Assembly (NCBI RefSeq): GCF_002008365.1
Contig: NZ_MRDL01000025.1
Location: 310,381 to 374,380, forward strand
Direction of reading: 5' to 3'
DNA length: 64,000 nt
From: Rhizobium leguminosarum bv. viciae USDA 2370
Lineage (GTDB): Bacteria > Pseudomonadota > Alphaproteobacteria > Rhizobiales > Rhizobiaceae
Part shown: positions 9,127-17,659 of the stretch, one piece after another
Position numbering within the stretch: the first letter of the stretch is position 1
How the letters are laid out: each line of letters opens with the position of its first letter
Translations under genes and position numbers: made by a program
The notes under the pieces: generated by a model
What the model was told of the DNA's origin: nothing
What the model saw: the letters and a program-made list of their open reading frames with translations, nothing else
The model's database searches: none

Positions 9127-9959
9127 GCTGCCCCTTCCGGATTGTCCAGCGCCGTGATCTCAGGCACATCGCCGCCATCGTGGAAACGGTGCCACAGATC
9201 GATCAAAGGTTGTAGTCGCGCTGCCTTGGGATGATCCTTTTCCCACGGTTTTTCATACTGGTAATGCAGGATCGAAATGCTCTTCCAGTCCCAAAGCTCC
9301 GGCATGGTGAACCATACATATTGCAGCATGTTGAAATAAACCGGCAGGCCGTGCCAATCCGGGAAGAACGTCTCGAGAAAGGTCTGATCGGTGCGCCGCC
9401 AGAAGGCGTCCCGCCTGTCGAGCCTTTCGAGCATGTGCCGGAATGTGTCATGCGAGGGCGTCGCGACGAAGACACCGGAATTCATGCGGCGGAAGTCGGC
9501 GAGGCTTTCGTAGACATTGGGGGCGGCTGACAATTCCGGATAGAGGAATAGCCTGTCGACGTTTTTCAACACGAGGGCGTCGGCGTCGATGAAGACGCAG
9601 CGCTGGTATTCGACGAGCTGCCAGAGCCTGAGCTTGCAGAAGTTGTCGAGCGGCGAATGGAAATCCGGTTTGCGACCCTTGGTGAAAGGAGCTGTCGAAT
9701 GGAGCTGGCCACGCGCATGGCGTTCGTTGAAGGCGGCAGACAGCGGCAGGTGCTCGACCGCGATCAGGCGGCAGTCGAGTGCTTTCAGGGGCAAAAGGGC
9801 GGCCGCATCGACGCCGCCGGTGTGGAGAATGACGATGTCAGCCCCGGTGCCGGTTCGGCGCAAGGAGCGGGCAAGCGCGGTTGCGCCCATGGCGTAGTCG
9901 GCATTGGTGACGAGTGTGACATAAGCGAAACGGGCGGGGATGCCGCTGGCGCTCGTCAT
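9123..9959 (-). CDS. sqdD: SqdD-type glycosyltransferase (GT8, glycogenin-like)
   Basis: 278 residues. The GT8 pattern is clear: FAYVTLVTNADYAMGATALA at the N-terminus and the metal-binding DxD motif in RCVFIDADALVLKNVD near residue 125. In the sqdBDC operon of Rhodobacter this protein is thought to transfer sulfoquinovose from UDP-sulfoquinovose to diacylglycerol. It sits between sqdB (10 bases between the stop of sqdB and this start) and sqdC (four-base overlap). The acceptor cannot be read from sequence. Confidence 0.83.
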   Translation of the reverse strand: MTSASGIPARFAYVTLVTNADYAMGATALARSLRRTGTGADIVILHTGGVDAAALLPLKALDCRLIAVEHLPLSAAFNERHARGQLHSTAPFTKGRKPDFHSPLDNFCKLRLWQLVEYQRCVFIDADALVLKNVDRLFLYPELSAAPNVYESLADFRRMNSGVFVATPSHDTFRHMLERLDRRDAFWRRTDQTFLETFFPDWHGLPVYFNMLQYVWFTMPELWDWKSISILHYQYEKPWEKDHPKAARLQPLIDLWHRFHDGGDVPEITALDNPEGAA

Positions 9960-9969
9960 ATTGCGGCGC

Positions 9970-11190
9970 TCACGAGACGGATTTCAGCCGCTTGCCTTCC
10001 GGATCGTGATTGATCGTCGCGGCGATGTCCTTGGTCCAGGCGGAGACGGCCGGAACGCGGGCGCGGTCGACGCGATAGGCGAATTTCTTGGCGACGTCGA
10101 CGATTTCGCCGAGCAGGCCTGCTTCCAGCGTGATCGGGTCGAGGCCGAGATCGCGGAATTTTTCGTTCCGGACGATCAGCTCGTTTTCTGCGGCTTCCTT
10201 GCGCGGGTTGGGCAACCAGGCAATGTTGGCGCCGCTCATCCTGGCGATCATCTCGGCGAGGTCGCGCACCCGGTGGGTTTCCGTCATCTGGTTGAAGATC
10301 TCGACGCGGGCGCCGCGCGCCGGCGGATTTTTCAGCGCCAGTTCGATGCAGCGCACCGAATCCTGGATATGGATGAAGGCACGGGTCTGACCACCGGTGC
10401 CGTGCACCGTCAGCGGATAGCCGATTGCCGCCTGGATGAGGAAGCGATTCAGCACCGTGCCGTAATCGCCGTCGTAGTCGAAACGGTTGATCAGCTGCGC
10501 ATGGCGGCGCGTCTGCTCGGTATGCGTGCCCCAGACGATGCCCTGGTGCAGATCGGTGACCCTCAGGCCATCATTCTTTGCATAGAACTGGAAGAGAAGC
10601 TGATCCAGGCACTTGGTCATGTGATAGATCGAGCCGGGATTGGAGGGGTAGAGGATTTCCTGGTTGACCGTCTCGCCACCTGAAGTTTCGATGCCGACCG
10701 GCAGGTAACCTTCGGGGATCGCCGCCCCGACCGTCGAATAGCCGTAGACGCCCATTGTGCCGAGATGGATGAGATGGGCATCGAGATTGAGTTCCGTCAG
10801 CGCGTTCAGCAGGTTGTGCGTGGCGCTGACATTGTTGTTGACGGTGTAGTTCTTGTGGCGGTCGCTCTTCATCGAATAGGGCGCGGCCCGCTGTTCGGCG
10901 AAATGGATGACGGCATCCGGGCGGTGTTCGGAAAGCCAGTTTTTCAGGAGTTCGTAATCCTTGGCGAGATCGATCAGATTGAAGTGGATGCGGCGTCCGG
11001 TTTCGGCATGCCAGATGCGGGTGCGCTCCTGGATCGAATCCATCGGGGTCAGCGACTGAACGCCAAGTTCCGTGTCGATCCAGCGGCGGGAGAGATTGTC
11101 GAGGATATGGATGTCGTGACCGGCATCGGAGAGATGCAGCGAGGTTGGCCAACCAATGAAACCGTCTCCGCCCATAACCGCAATCTTCAT
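9970..11190 (-). CDS. sqdB: UDP-sulfoquinovose synthase
   Basis: 406 residues. SqdB joins sulfite to UDP-glucose to give UDP-sulfoquinovose, the headgroup donor for the sulfolipid SQDG. The NAD-binding motif MGGDGFIGWPTSLHLS, the block FAEQRAAPYSMKS, the catalytic threonine stretch HLGTMGVYGYST with downstream YHMTKC, and GIVWGTHTEQT are all characteristic of SqdB rather than of other epimerases. The start at 11190 follows AGGAG and gives the canonical MKIAVMGGDG; the upstream ATG adds nine unsupported residues. First gene of sqdBDC, divergent from ybgC. Confidence 0.94.
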   Translation of the reverse strand: MKIAVMGGDGFIGWPTSLHLSDAGHDIHILDNLSRRWIDTELGVQSLTPMDSIQERTRIWHAETGRRIHFNLIDLAKDYELLKNWLSEHRPDAVIHFAEQRAAPYSMKSDRHKNYTVNNNVSATHNLLNALTELNLDAHLIHLGTMGVYGYSTVGAAIPEGYLPVGIETSGGETVNQEILYPSNPGSIYHMTKCLDQLLFQFYAKNDGLRVTDLHQGIVWGTHTEQTRRHAQLINRFDYDGDYGTVLNRFLIQAAIGYPLTVHGTGGQTRAFIHIQDSVRCIELALKNPPARGARVEIFNQMTETHRVRDLAEMIARMSGANIAWLPNPRKEAAENELIVRNEKFRDLGLDPITLEAGLLGEIVDVAKKFAYRVDRARVPAVSAWTKDIAATINHDPEGKRLKSVS

Positions 11191-11309
11191 CACATCGTCT
11201 CCTGATTGGTCGCTCATTATCGGGAATAGTTAGGAATTGTGACAATCATTCAATGCTTGCCTGTCGGGAAGCGTTGCGCCAAACAGGGCACCTGAGTTTG
11301 GAGAAAATT

Positions 11310-11765
11310 ATGACGGAACGCCCTTTTTCCATTTCGGGAGAGCTGACGGAGGCCGGACACCGCCTCGTTCAGCGGGTCTACTATGAAGATACCGACTTTT
11401 CCGGCCTGGTCTATCACGCCCGCTACCTGCATTTCCTGGAGCGCGGCCGTACCGATTATCTTCGCTGCCTCGGCGTCGAGCAGCGCGAACTCGTCAGCGC
11501 CGATGAGGAGGGCCTCGTTTTCGTTGTCCACCGCATGGAGATCGACTTCAAGAGCCCGGCGCGCATGGACGATGTGCTGACGATCCTGACACACACGGAG
11601 AAAGCCGGCGGCGCCAAGATGGTGCTCAATCAGCAGATCCGCTCGGGCGAGACGCTGCTGATCGCCGCCAAGGTGATCATCGCCGTCATCAACGCCCGGG
11701 GGCGGCCAAGGCGGTTGCCGGAAACACTGGCAGCGAAATTCCTGGAAGGCAGCATGCCGCTATAG
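11310..11765 (+). CDS. ybgC: tol-pal system-associated acyl-CoA thioesterase
   Basis: 151 residues of the hotdog fold. The catalytic aspartate region reads RVYYEDTDFSGLVYHARYL, followed by FLERGRTDYLRCLG, the classical YbgC signature. The start at 11310 (MTERPFS) is preferred to 11253 because the upstream codons lack similarity and fall in the promoter region shared with sqdB. YbgC heads the Tol-Pal cluster in many proteobacteria; here 375 bases separate it from tolQ, so the two need not share a transcript. Confidence 0.92.
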   Translation: MTERPFSISGELTEAGHRLVQRVYYEDTDFSGLVYHARYLHFLERGRTDYLRCLGVEQRELVSADEEGLVFVVHRMEIDFKSPARMDDVLTILTHTEKAGGAKMVLNQQIRSGETLLIAAKVIIAVINARGRPRRLPETLAAKFLEGSMPL

Positions 11766-12140
11766 GCCGAATTGCCGAAAAATCGGACCTTGTCAAAACT
11801 TGAACTTTATGTGAAGGAATTCCCGCGCCGCAGGATGAGCGCTCTTTCGGCAGCCGGACCTTGCTCCGGTCAAGTAATCCATGGAACGAAATCTTCCAAA
11901 TACAGGCTTACTGTCACAGTCCGGCACTAACGATCTATTAACCATAATGGTGTCTTACTGGGAAAGTCGGAGTTTGTGCGGTGCACGCCTTCCTTTGACC
12001 AAATTTGACGGCAAGAAGGCGGAAGATGAGCTTGGAAGTTTGACCAGGGCTTTGGGCGGCGGCCGCCGGACACTTCTTGCGAGATCAGTTTGTGCCGCCC
12101 GGTCCAGCACCGGGCGTTTGGATTCGGGGATTTTGGATCA
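11766..12140 (+). promoter_or_regulatory. tolQ upstream region with a TTAACCAT motif
   Basis: This 375-base gap carries no convincing gene; a 90-codon frame at 11881 has no ribosome site and no recognisable product. TTAACCAT occurs at 11938-11945, the short form of the CtrA recognition sequence described in Caulobacter, and the same octamer recurs upstream of pal. Regulation by CtrA is inference. Confidence 0.4.
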
Positions 12141-12860
12141 ATGGAACAAGTAGGATTGGCAGCAGCAACGACGGACGTCAGCCTCTGGTCGCTTTTCATG
12201 CAGGCCGGCATCGTCGTCAAGCTCGTCATGCTCGGGCTTATCGCGGCCTCGGTGTGGACGTGGGCTATCGTCATCGATAAATACCTGGCCTATGGCCGCG
12301 CGCGGCGCCAGTTCGACAAGTTCGAGCAGGTGTTCTGGTCGGGCCAGTCGCTGGAAGAACTCTACCGCTCGCTGTCGGAACGCAACAATACCGGTCTGGC
12401 GGCGATCTTCGTGGCTGCCATGCGCGAGTGGAAGAAATCCTTCGAACGCGGCGCCCGCTCGCCGATCGGCCTGCAGATGCGTATCGACCGCGCGATGGAC
12501 GTGACGCTCGCCCGTGAGACCGAATTTCTCGGCGCTCGCCTCGGATCGCTCGCGACCATCGGCTCGGCCGGTCCGTTCATCGGTCTGTTTGGCACGGTCG
12601 TCGGCATCATGACCTCGTTCCAGGCGATCGCCGGTTCGAAGTCGACCAACCTTGCGGTCGTCGCGCCCGGTATCGCCGAAGCGCTGCTTGCCACTGCGAT
12701 CGGCCTCGTCGCCGCTATCCCGGCAGTTATCGCCTACAACAAGTTCTCTGCCGATGCCGGCAAGCTCTCGGGCCGAATGGAAGGTTTCGCGGATGAATTC
12801 TCCGCCATACTTTCGCGCCAGATCGACGAGAAACTGCAGCCGCGCGCTGCCGCTCAATAA
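12141..12860 (+). CDS. tolQ: Tol-Pal inner membrane proton channel subunit TolQ
   Basis: 239 residues of the MotA/TolQ/ExbB family. Three membrane segments are visible near residues 20-40, 138-160 and 180-200; the block LGSLATIGSAGPFIGLFGT leads into TM2 and EALLATAIGLVAAIPAVI forms TM3. With TolR it uses the proton motive force to drive TolA during envelope constriction. The start at 12141 (MEQVGLAAA) matches family length; the longer frame from 12090 is unsupported. First gene of tolQRAB. Confidence 0.95.
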   Translation: MEQVGLAAATTDVSLWSLFMQAGIVVKLVMLGLIAASVWTWAIVIDKYLAYGRARRQFDKFEQVFWSGQSLEELYRSLSERNNTGLAAIFVAAMREWKKSFERGARSPIGLQMRIDRAMDVTLARETEFLGARLGSLATIGSAGPFIGLFGTVVGIMTSFQAIAGSKSTNLAVVAPGIAEALLATAIGLVAAIPAVIAYNKFSADAGKLSGRMEGFADEFSAILSRQIDEKLQPRAAAQ

Positions 12861-12878
12861 CCAACGGAGTATTCTCAC

Positions 12879-13331
12879 ATGGGTATGGCTGTTGGAGGCA
12901 ATGGCGGAGGCGGCGGACGCCGCCGTCGCGGCGGTCGGAACAGGGCCGTGATTTCCGAAATCAACGTGACGCCGCTCGTTGACGTCATGCTGGTGCTTTT
13001 GATCATCTTCATGGTCGCGGCACCGATGATGACCGTCGGCGTGCCGATCGACCTGCCGGAAACGCAGGCCAAGGCGCTGAATTCCGAGACGCAGCCGATC
13101 ACCATCTCCGTCAAGAACGACGGCGAGGTGTTCCTGCAGGAAACACCGATCCCGGCGGCGGAGATCGCCGCCAAGCTCGAGGCGATCGCCACCACCGGTT
13201 ATAACGAACGTATCTTCGTGCGCGGCGACGCAACAGCGCCCTACGGCGTCATCGCCGACGTCATGGCCCGTATTCAGGGTGCAGGCTTCAAGAATATCGG
13301 CCTGGTGACGCAGCAGAAGAAGGACCAATAG
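12879..13331 (+). CDS. tolR: Tol-Pal system protein TolR (ExbD family)
   Basis: 150 residues: a Gly/Arg-rich cytoplasmic N-terminus of about 25 residues, a single membrane segment with the essential aspartate in VTPLVDVMLVLLIIFMVAA near residues 32-50, then a periplasmic ExbD-type domain ending in FKNIGLVTQQ. It completes the proton channel with TolQ. It is 18 bases after tolQ with CGGAG upstream, and eight bases before tolA. Confidence 0.94.
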   Translation: MGMAVGGNGGGGGRRRRGGRNRAVISEINVTPLVDVMLVLLIIFMVAAPMMTVGVPIDLPETQAKALNSETQPITISVKNDGEVFLQETPIPAAEIAAKLEAIATTGYNERIFVRGDATAPYGVIADVMARIQGAGFKNIGLVTQQKKDQ

Positions 13332-13339
13332 CGCGCAAA

Positions 13340-14476
13340 ATGAAGGCCAGTGTCATCACATCTGCTGTTTTGCACGGCCTGGTGCTCACCTGGGCGATGG
13401 TGTCGCTTGGCGCTCCGGAATCCTTCAAGGTAGAGGATTTCGAGGCGATGCCGGTCGATCTCGTGCCGGTGGAGTCCATTACCCAGATGCAGCAAGGCGA
13501 CAAGAAGGCTCCGAAGAAGGAGACTTCCGCGCCCGTGCCGACGACACGGCCGCCGATTGCACAGCCGGCCGAGAATGCCGGCGACAACAATGTCGACCTG
13601 AAGACGCCGCCGGTCCCGAACGCCAAGCCCAGCAATACTGAAGCGGCTGCCGCCAATTCGAGCGACAAGCCGATGCCGAAGATCGATCCTAAGCCGAATG
13701 ACGTCAAGGAGATCGTCAAGGAGGAAACGGAAGTCGAGCAGCCGAAGGAGGTTGCTTCAATTCCGCCGCCGAAGCCTGTCGAAGTGACGCCGCCGAAGCC
13801 CGAGGAAAAACCGCCGGAAGAACAGGCCAAGCCGGAGGAGCCGCCGAAGCCCGATGCCGAGGCGCTGCCGGACAATGTACCGACGCCTGTCGCCAAGCCG
13901 CAGGTGAAGCCGCCGGAACCACAGAAGCCCGCCGAGAAGCCGCCGGAAAAGACTGCGGATCAGCCGAAGGCTGCCGAAAAGCCGACCGAAAAGAAGAAGG
14001 CTGATCAGAAGCAGGAGACGGCGAAATCGGCTTCGGCGATGAAGAGCGATTTCAATGCCGATGAGGTTGCGGCGTTGCTGAACAAGACCGATCCTTCAGC
14101 AGGCGGTGCCAAGCGCTCGACGCAGGAGGCATCGCTCGGTGCGAAGAAGAGCAATGGCGGCTCCAAGCTTTCGATGAGCGAGATGGATGCGCTGAAGAGT
14201 GCCATCGCCGGCAATTGGTCTGTCATTCCCGGCATGGAAGGCGTGGGCGATGTTCGCATCAAGGTGCATATGAATCTCGATCAGGACGGCAACATCGTCG
14301 GCGAACCGGAAGTCGAGGCGGTCGGTGGCGATAACGAATCCACGCGTCGGGCACTCGCCGGCGGCGCTTATCGCGCCATCATGAAATCGGCTCCTTTCTC
14401 GTCGCTTCCAAAAGACAAATACGATACCTGGAGCGAAGTCGTCGTCAACTTCGATCCCAGCGATCTAGGAATCTAA
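13340..14476 (+). CDS. tolA: Tol-Pal system protein TolA
   Basis: 378 residues. One N-terminal membrane anchor (ITSAVLHGLVLTWAMVSLGA) is followed by a long Pro, Lys and Glu-rich periplasmic spacer covering roughly residues 35-235, with many PPKPEE-like units, then a C-terminal TonB/TolA-like globular domain from about residue 270 (MDALKSAIAGNWSVIPGMEG to the end). TolA links the TolQR motor to Pal and TolB across the periplasm. The Pro-rich spacer differs from the Ala-Lys helix of E. coli TolA, as is usual in alphaproteobacteria. Its stop abuts the tolB start. Confidence 0.92.
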   Translation: MKASVITSAVLHGLVLTWAMVSLGAPESFKVEDFEAMPVDLVPVESITQMQQGDKKAPKKETSAPVPTTRPPIAQPAENAGDNNVDLKTPPVPNAKPSNTEAAAANSSDKPMPKIDPKPNDVKEIVKEETEVEQPKEVASIPPPKPVEVTPPKPEEKPPEEQAKPEEPPKPDAEALPDNVPTPVAKPQVKPPEPQKPAEKPPEKTADQPKAAEKPTEKKKADQKQETAKSASAMKSDFNADEVAALLNKTDPSAGGAKRSTQEASLGAKKSNGGSKLSMSEMDALKSAIAGNWSVIPGMEGVGDVRIKVHMNLDQDGNIVGEPEVEAVGGDNESTRRALAGGAYRAIMKSAPFSSLPKDKYDTWSEVVVNFDPSDLGI

Positions 14477-15808
14477 ATGCTGAAAGGCTTTTCCTCCATG
14501 AACAAGTGTTCCTTCTTCCGCGCCATCATGGTCGCTGCAGGCCTGATGACCGCTGCCGCGTTCGCGACGCCGGCGAACGCTCTCGTCGAGATCAATATCA
14601 ATAAGGGCAACGTTCAGCCGTTGCCGATTGCGGTGACGGACTTCCTGCAGGGTGACATGGGGGCGCAGGTCTCGCAGGTCATCGCCGCCGACCTGCAGCG
14701 TTCCGGCCTGTTTGCTCCGATCAGCAAGACCGCATTCATCGAGAAGATTGCGAATCCTGACGCTGCGCCACGTTTCGAGGACTGGAAGGTCATCAACGCT
14801 CAGGCGCTGGTCACCGGACGGGTTACCCAGGAAGCGGACGGCCGCCTTCGCGCCGAGTTCCGCCTCTGGGATACCTTTGCCGGACAGCAAATGACTGGTC
14901 AGCAGTTTTATACGCAGCCTGAGAACTGGCGGCGTGTCGCTCACATCATTGCCGATGCGATCTACAAGCAGATCACCGGCGAAGAAGGCTATTTCGACAC
15001 TCGTGTCGTCTTTGTCTCCGAATCCGGCACCAAGCAGCAGCGCAAGCGCCAGCTTGCGATCATGGACCAGGACGGCTTCAACATCCGCATGCTGACCGAT
15101 GGCAGCGATCTCGTTCTGACACCGCGCTTCTCGCCGAGCCGGCAGGAAGTCACCTACATGTCCTTTGCCAACCAGCAGCCGCGCGTCTACCTGCTGCAGC
15201 TTGAAACGGGGCAGCGCGAGGTCGTCGGCAACTTCCCCGGCATGACCTTCTCGCCGCGCTTTTCGCCGGACGGGCAGAAGGTGATCATGAGCCTGCAGCA
15301 GGAAGGCAATTCCAACATCTATACGATGGACCTGCGCTCGCGCACGACGACGCGGTTGACCTCGACGGCTGCGATCGACACCTCGCCCTCCTATTCGCCG
15401 GATGGTGCGCGCGTCAGCTTCGAAAGCGACCGCGGCGGAAAGCCGCAGATCTATGTGATGAATGCCGATGGCTCGGGCCAGACCCGTATTTCCTTCGGCG
15501 ACGGCTCCTATTCGACGCCGGTCTGGTCGCCGCGCGGCGATCTCATCGCCTTCACCAAACAGGCCGGCGGCAAGTTCTCGATCGGCGTGATGAAGCCGGA
15601 CGGGTCCGGCGAGCGCATCCTGACGACCGGCTTCCACAATGAGGGCCCAACCTGGGCGCCAAACGGCCGCGTCCTGATGTTCTTCCGCCAGGCGGCAGGG
15701 TCGGGCGGTCCGCAGCTCTATTCGATCGACCTCAGCGGTTACAACGAGCAGCTTGTGAAGACGCCGACCTACGGTTCCGACCCGGCCTGGTCACCGCTTC
15801 TGGAGTAG
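14477..15808 (+). CDS. tolB: Tol-Pal system beta-propeller protein TolB
   Basis: 443 residues from the first ATG, which directly follows the tolA stop and has AGGA six bases before it; a second in-frame ATG at 14498 ([12 protein letters not shown]) would give an equally good signal peptide ending around PANA. The mature protein has the N-terminal TolB domain ([17 protein letters not shown]) and a six-bladed propeller with repeated SPDG, FSPR and WSP motifs ([34 protein letters not shown]). Periplasmic partner of Pal and TolA. Confidence 0.94.
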   Translation: MLKGFSSMNKCSFFRAIMVAAGLMTAAAFATPANALVEININKGNVQPLPIAVTDFLQGDMGAQVSQVIAADLQRSGLFAPISKTAFIEKIANPDAAPRFEDWKVINAQALVTGRVTQEADGRLRAEFRLWDTFAGQQMTGQQFYTQPENWRRVAHIIADAIYKQITGEEGYFDTRVVFVSESGTKQQRKRQLAIMDQDGFNIRMLTDGSDLVLTPRFSPSRQEVTYMSFANQQPRVYLLQLETGQREVVGNFPGMTFSPRFSPDGQKVIMSLQQEGNSNIYTMDLRSRTTTRLTSTAAIDTSPSYSPDGARVSFESDRGGKPQIYVMNADGSGQTRISFGDGSYSTPVWSPRGDLIAFTKQAGGKFSIGVMKPDGSGERILTTGFHNEGPTWAPNGRVLMFFRQAAGSGGPQLYSIDLSGYNEQLVKTPTYGSDPAWSPLLE

Positions 15809-15880
15809 GCGATGCACTGCCGCCTTCATGTCGCCCCAAAGTCATGGAAACCGGGCGGCTACGGGACAAATCAGTAAATC

Positions 15881-15912
15881 GTTAACCATAATCTTTGAGG
15901 GGCGGTTAACCG
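15881..15912 (+). promoter_or_regulatory. TTAACCAT motif upstream of pal
   Basis: CGTTAACCAT at 15881-15890 contains the octamer TTAACCAT, and a second TTAAC lies at 15906. They are about 50 to 80 bases before the pal start. The octamer resembles the short CtrA site of Caulobacter and also occurs upstream of tolQ. This suggests that pal has its own cell-cycle-linked promoter; inference only. Confidence 0.4.
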
Positions 15913-15961
15913 AGTGCGGTTACTGTCCGGAAACCCTGATGAAATCGCAAGGAGACCGGCC

Positions 15962-16495
15962 ATGAGCCGAATTCATACCCCGGCAATGAGCCGCATGCAG
16001 AATTTCGCCCGCAACCCCGTCATGATCGCGCTTATCGCCGGTCTCGCGCTCGCAAGCTGCGCCAAGAAGCCGCCGAACAGCGCCGGCGACCTCGGCCTCG
16101 GCACCGGTGCTGGTGGGGCTGCAACGCCGGGCTCTGCCCAGGACTTCACGGTCAATGTCGGCGACCGCATCTTCTTCGATACCGACTCCTCGTCGATCCG
16201 CGCCGATGCTTCGCAGACGCTCGACCGTCAGGCCCAGTGGCTCGCCCGCTACCCGAACTACCAGATCACCGTCGAAGGCCATGCCGACGAACGCGGCACG
16301 CGCGAATACAACCTCGCGCTCGGCGCCCGCCGTGCGGCTGCCGCCAAGGACTATCTCGCTTCGCGCGGCGTCCCGGCGCAGCGCCTGAAGACGATCTCCT
16401 ACGGCAAGGAACGTCCGGTCGCCGTCTGCGACGATATTTCCTGCTGGTCGCAGAACCGCCGCGCGGTTACCGTGCTTGGCGGCGCCGGCATGTAA
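15962..16495 (+). CDS. pal: peptidoglycan-associated lipoprotein Pal
   Basis: 177 residues. Start at 15962 preceded by AAGGAG. Signal sequence with lipobox LALASC, so the acylated cysteine is near residue 32; a Gly-rich linker follows, then an OmpA-like peptidoglycan-binding domain from about residue 70 with VEGHADERGTREYNLALG and the terminal NRRAVTVLG. It anchors the outer membrane to the cell wall and binds TolB. The 153-base gap after tolB with its own putative promoter motif suggests separate control. Confidence 0.95.
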   Translation: MSRIHTPAMSRMQNFARNPVMIALIAGLALASCAKKPPNSAGDLGLGTGAGGAATPGSAQDFTVNVGDRIFFDTDSSSIRADASQTLDRQAQWLARYPNYQITVEGHADERGTREYNLALGARRAAAAKDYLASRGVPAQRLKTISYGKERPVAVCDDISCWSQNRRAVTVLGGAGM

Positions 16496-16524
16496 TTGCC
16501 GAGCAACAATTCGCTTTTTCGACA

Positions 16525-16556
16525 GGCGGTCCCATCTGGGGCCGCCTTTTCTTTTT
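16525..16556 (+). terminator. rho-independent terminator after pal
   Basis: GGCGGTCCC and GGGGCCGCC pair across a four-base loop, with one wobble, and are followed by TTTTCTTTTT. Confidence 0.88.
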
Positions 16557-16658
16557 GACCACACTTTGGCCAGACTCCGTTGCTTTTTGAAAGCAATTGG
16601 AAAAATCTCCTGTTCGTGCCATCGAGGTGCGAAGAATCACTGGGACAGGACGATACAT

Positions 16659-17648
16659 ATGAAGAAACTTGTCGTGGCAGGCATGCTGTGCCTCGCGGCT
16701 GTGACCGGAAGCGAACGAGCGGCCTATTCCGCCTCGTTCTTCGGGCTACATCTCGGCGGCCGATCCGCGGAAAACCAGGCGGCGCCGCCTGTTGTCAAGG
16801 TGCAGAGCGGCGACGCGGAGGTCCGTGTGCAGCAGCTCGAAGAGCAGCTGCGGCAGTTGAACGGCCGGATCGAAGAGATGAGCTTTCAGCTTCTGCAGAT
16901 GCAGGAGACGATCCGCAAACAGCAGGAAGACAATGAATTCCGCTTCCAGCAGCTCGAAAAGACGGGCGGCGCCGGAGGTGCCACCAAGGCTCCTGTCAAG
17001 AAGAGCGAGACCGATGCCGCTCCGGCCGCCTCCGGTGGCGACGACATCGCCAAGGTAATTCAAGCACCGCAGGGAGCCGAAACGGCTCCCTCCACCAGCG
17101 TGCCGGAGAATAGCGGTCTCGGCCAGCCGCCGAAGGAGCTCGGCTCGATCGATTTCGATCAGAGCGGTAATCCGATCGGCGGAAGCGTCGACGAAAATGC
17201 GACAATTGGTTCCGGGCCGATTCCCGATGCCAACACCAAAACGCCGCAGCAGACCGCCTCGCTCGGCAGCGAAGCCGACCAATACAAGGCCGCCTATGGC
17301 CACGTGCTGTCCGGCGATTACAGCACGGCGGAACAGGAATTCACGCAGTATATCACCCGCTACCCGAGCAGCGCGCGGTCGGCAGACGCCAATTTCTGGC
17401 TCGGCGAAGCTCTTTATTCGCAGGGTAAGTACAATGAGGCGGCCAAGACCTTCCTCAATGCGCACCAGAAATACGGTACATCGGAAAAGGCACCGGAAAT
17501 GCTGCTGAAGCTCGGCATGTCGCTTGCCGCCCTCGACAATACCGAGACGGCCTGTGCGACGCTGCGCGAAGTCTCGAAGCGTTATCCGAAGGCGTCGCGT
17601 GCCGTCATAAGCAAGGTTGCGAGCGAACAGAAGCGCCTCTCCTGCTAA
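16659..17648 (+). CDS. cpoB: cell division coordinator CpoB (YbgF)
   Basis: 329 residues. The signal peptide starts MKKLVVAGMLCLAAVTG at 16659; the frame upstream of this runs through the pal terminator and is not coding. An N-terminal coiled coil (VQQLEEQLRQLNGRIEEMSF, about residues 45-95) mediates trimerisation in the family, a low-complexity linker rich in Pro and Thr follows, and the C-terminal TPR domain covers about residues 205-325 with units such as YKAAYGHVLSGDYSTAEQEF. CpoB coordinates outer membrane constriction with septal wall synthesis via TolA. Confidence 0.93.
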   Translation: MKKLVVAGMLCLAAVTGSERAAYSASFFGLHLGGRSAENQAAPPVVKVQSGDAEVRVQQLEEQLRQLNGRIEEMSFQLLQMQETIRKQQEDNEFRFQQLEKTGGAGGATKAPVKKSETDAAPAASGGDDIAKVIQAPQGAETAPSTSVPENSGLGQPPKELGSIDFDQSGNPIGGSVDENATIGSGPIPDANTKTPQQTASLGSEADQYKAAYGHVLSGDYSTAEQEFTQYITRYPSSARSADANFWLGEALYSQGKYNEAAKTFLNAHQKYGTSEKAPEMLLKLGMSLAALDNTETACATLREVSKRYPKASRAVISKVASEQKRLSC

Positions 17649-17659
17649 GGTCTTCCGGA

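Noticed and set aside
11881..12153. 90-codon ORF upstream of tolQ
   Set aside because: No ribosome site, overlaps the tolQ start and lacks any recognisable domain; the region fits a promoter better.
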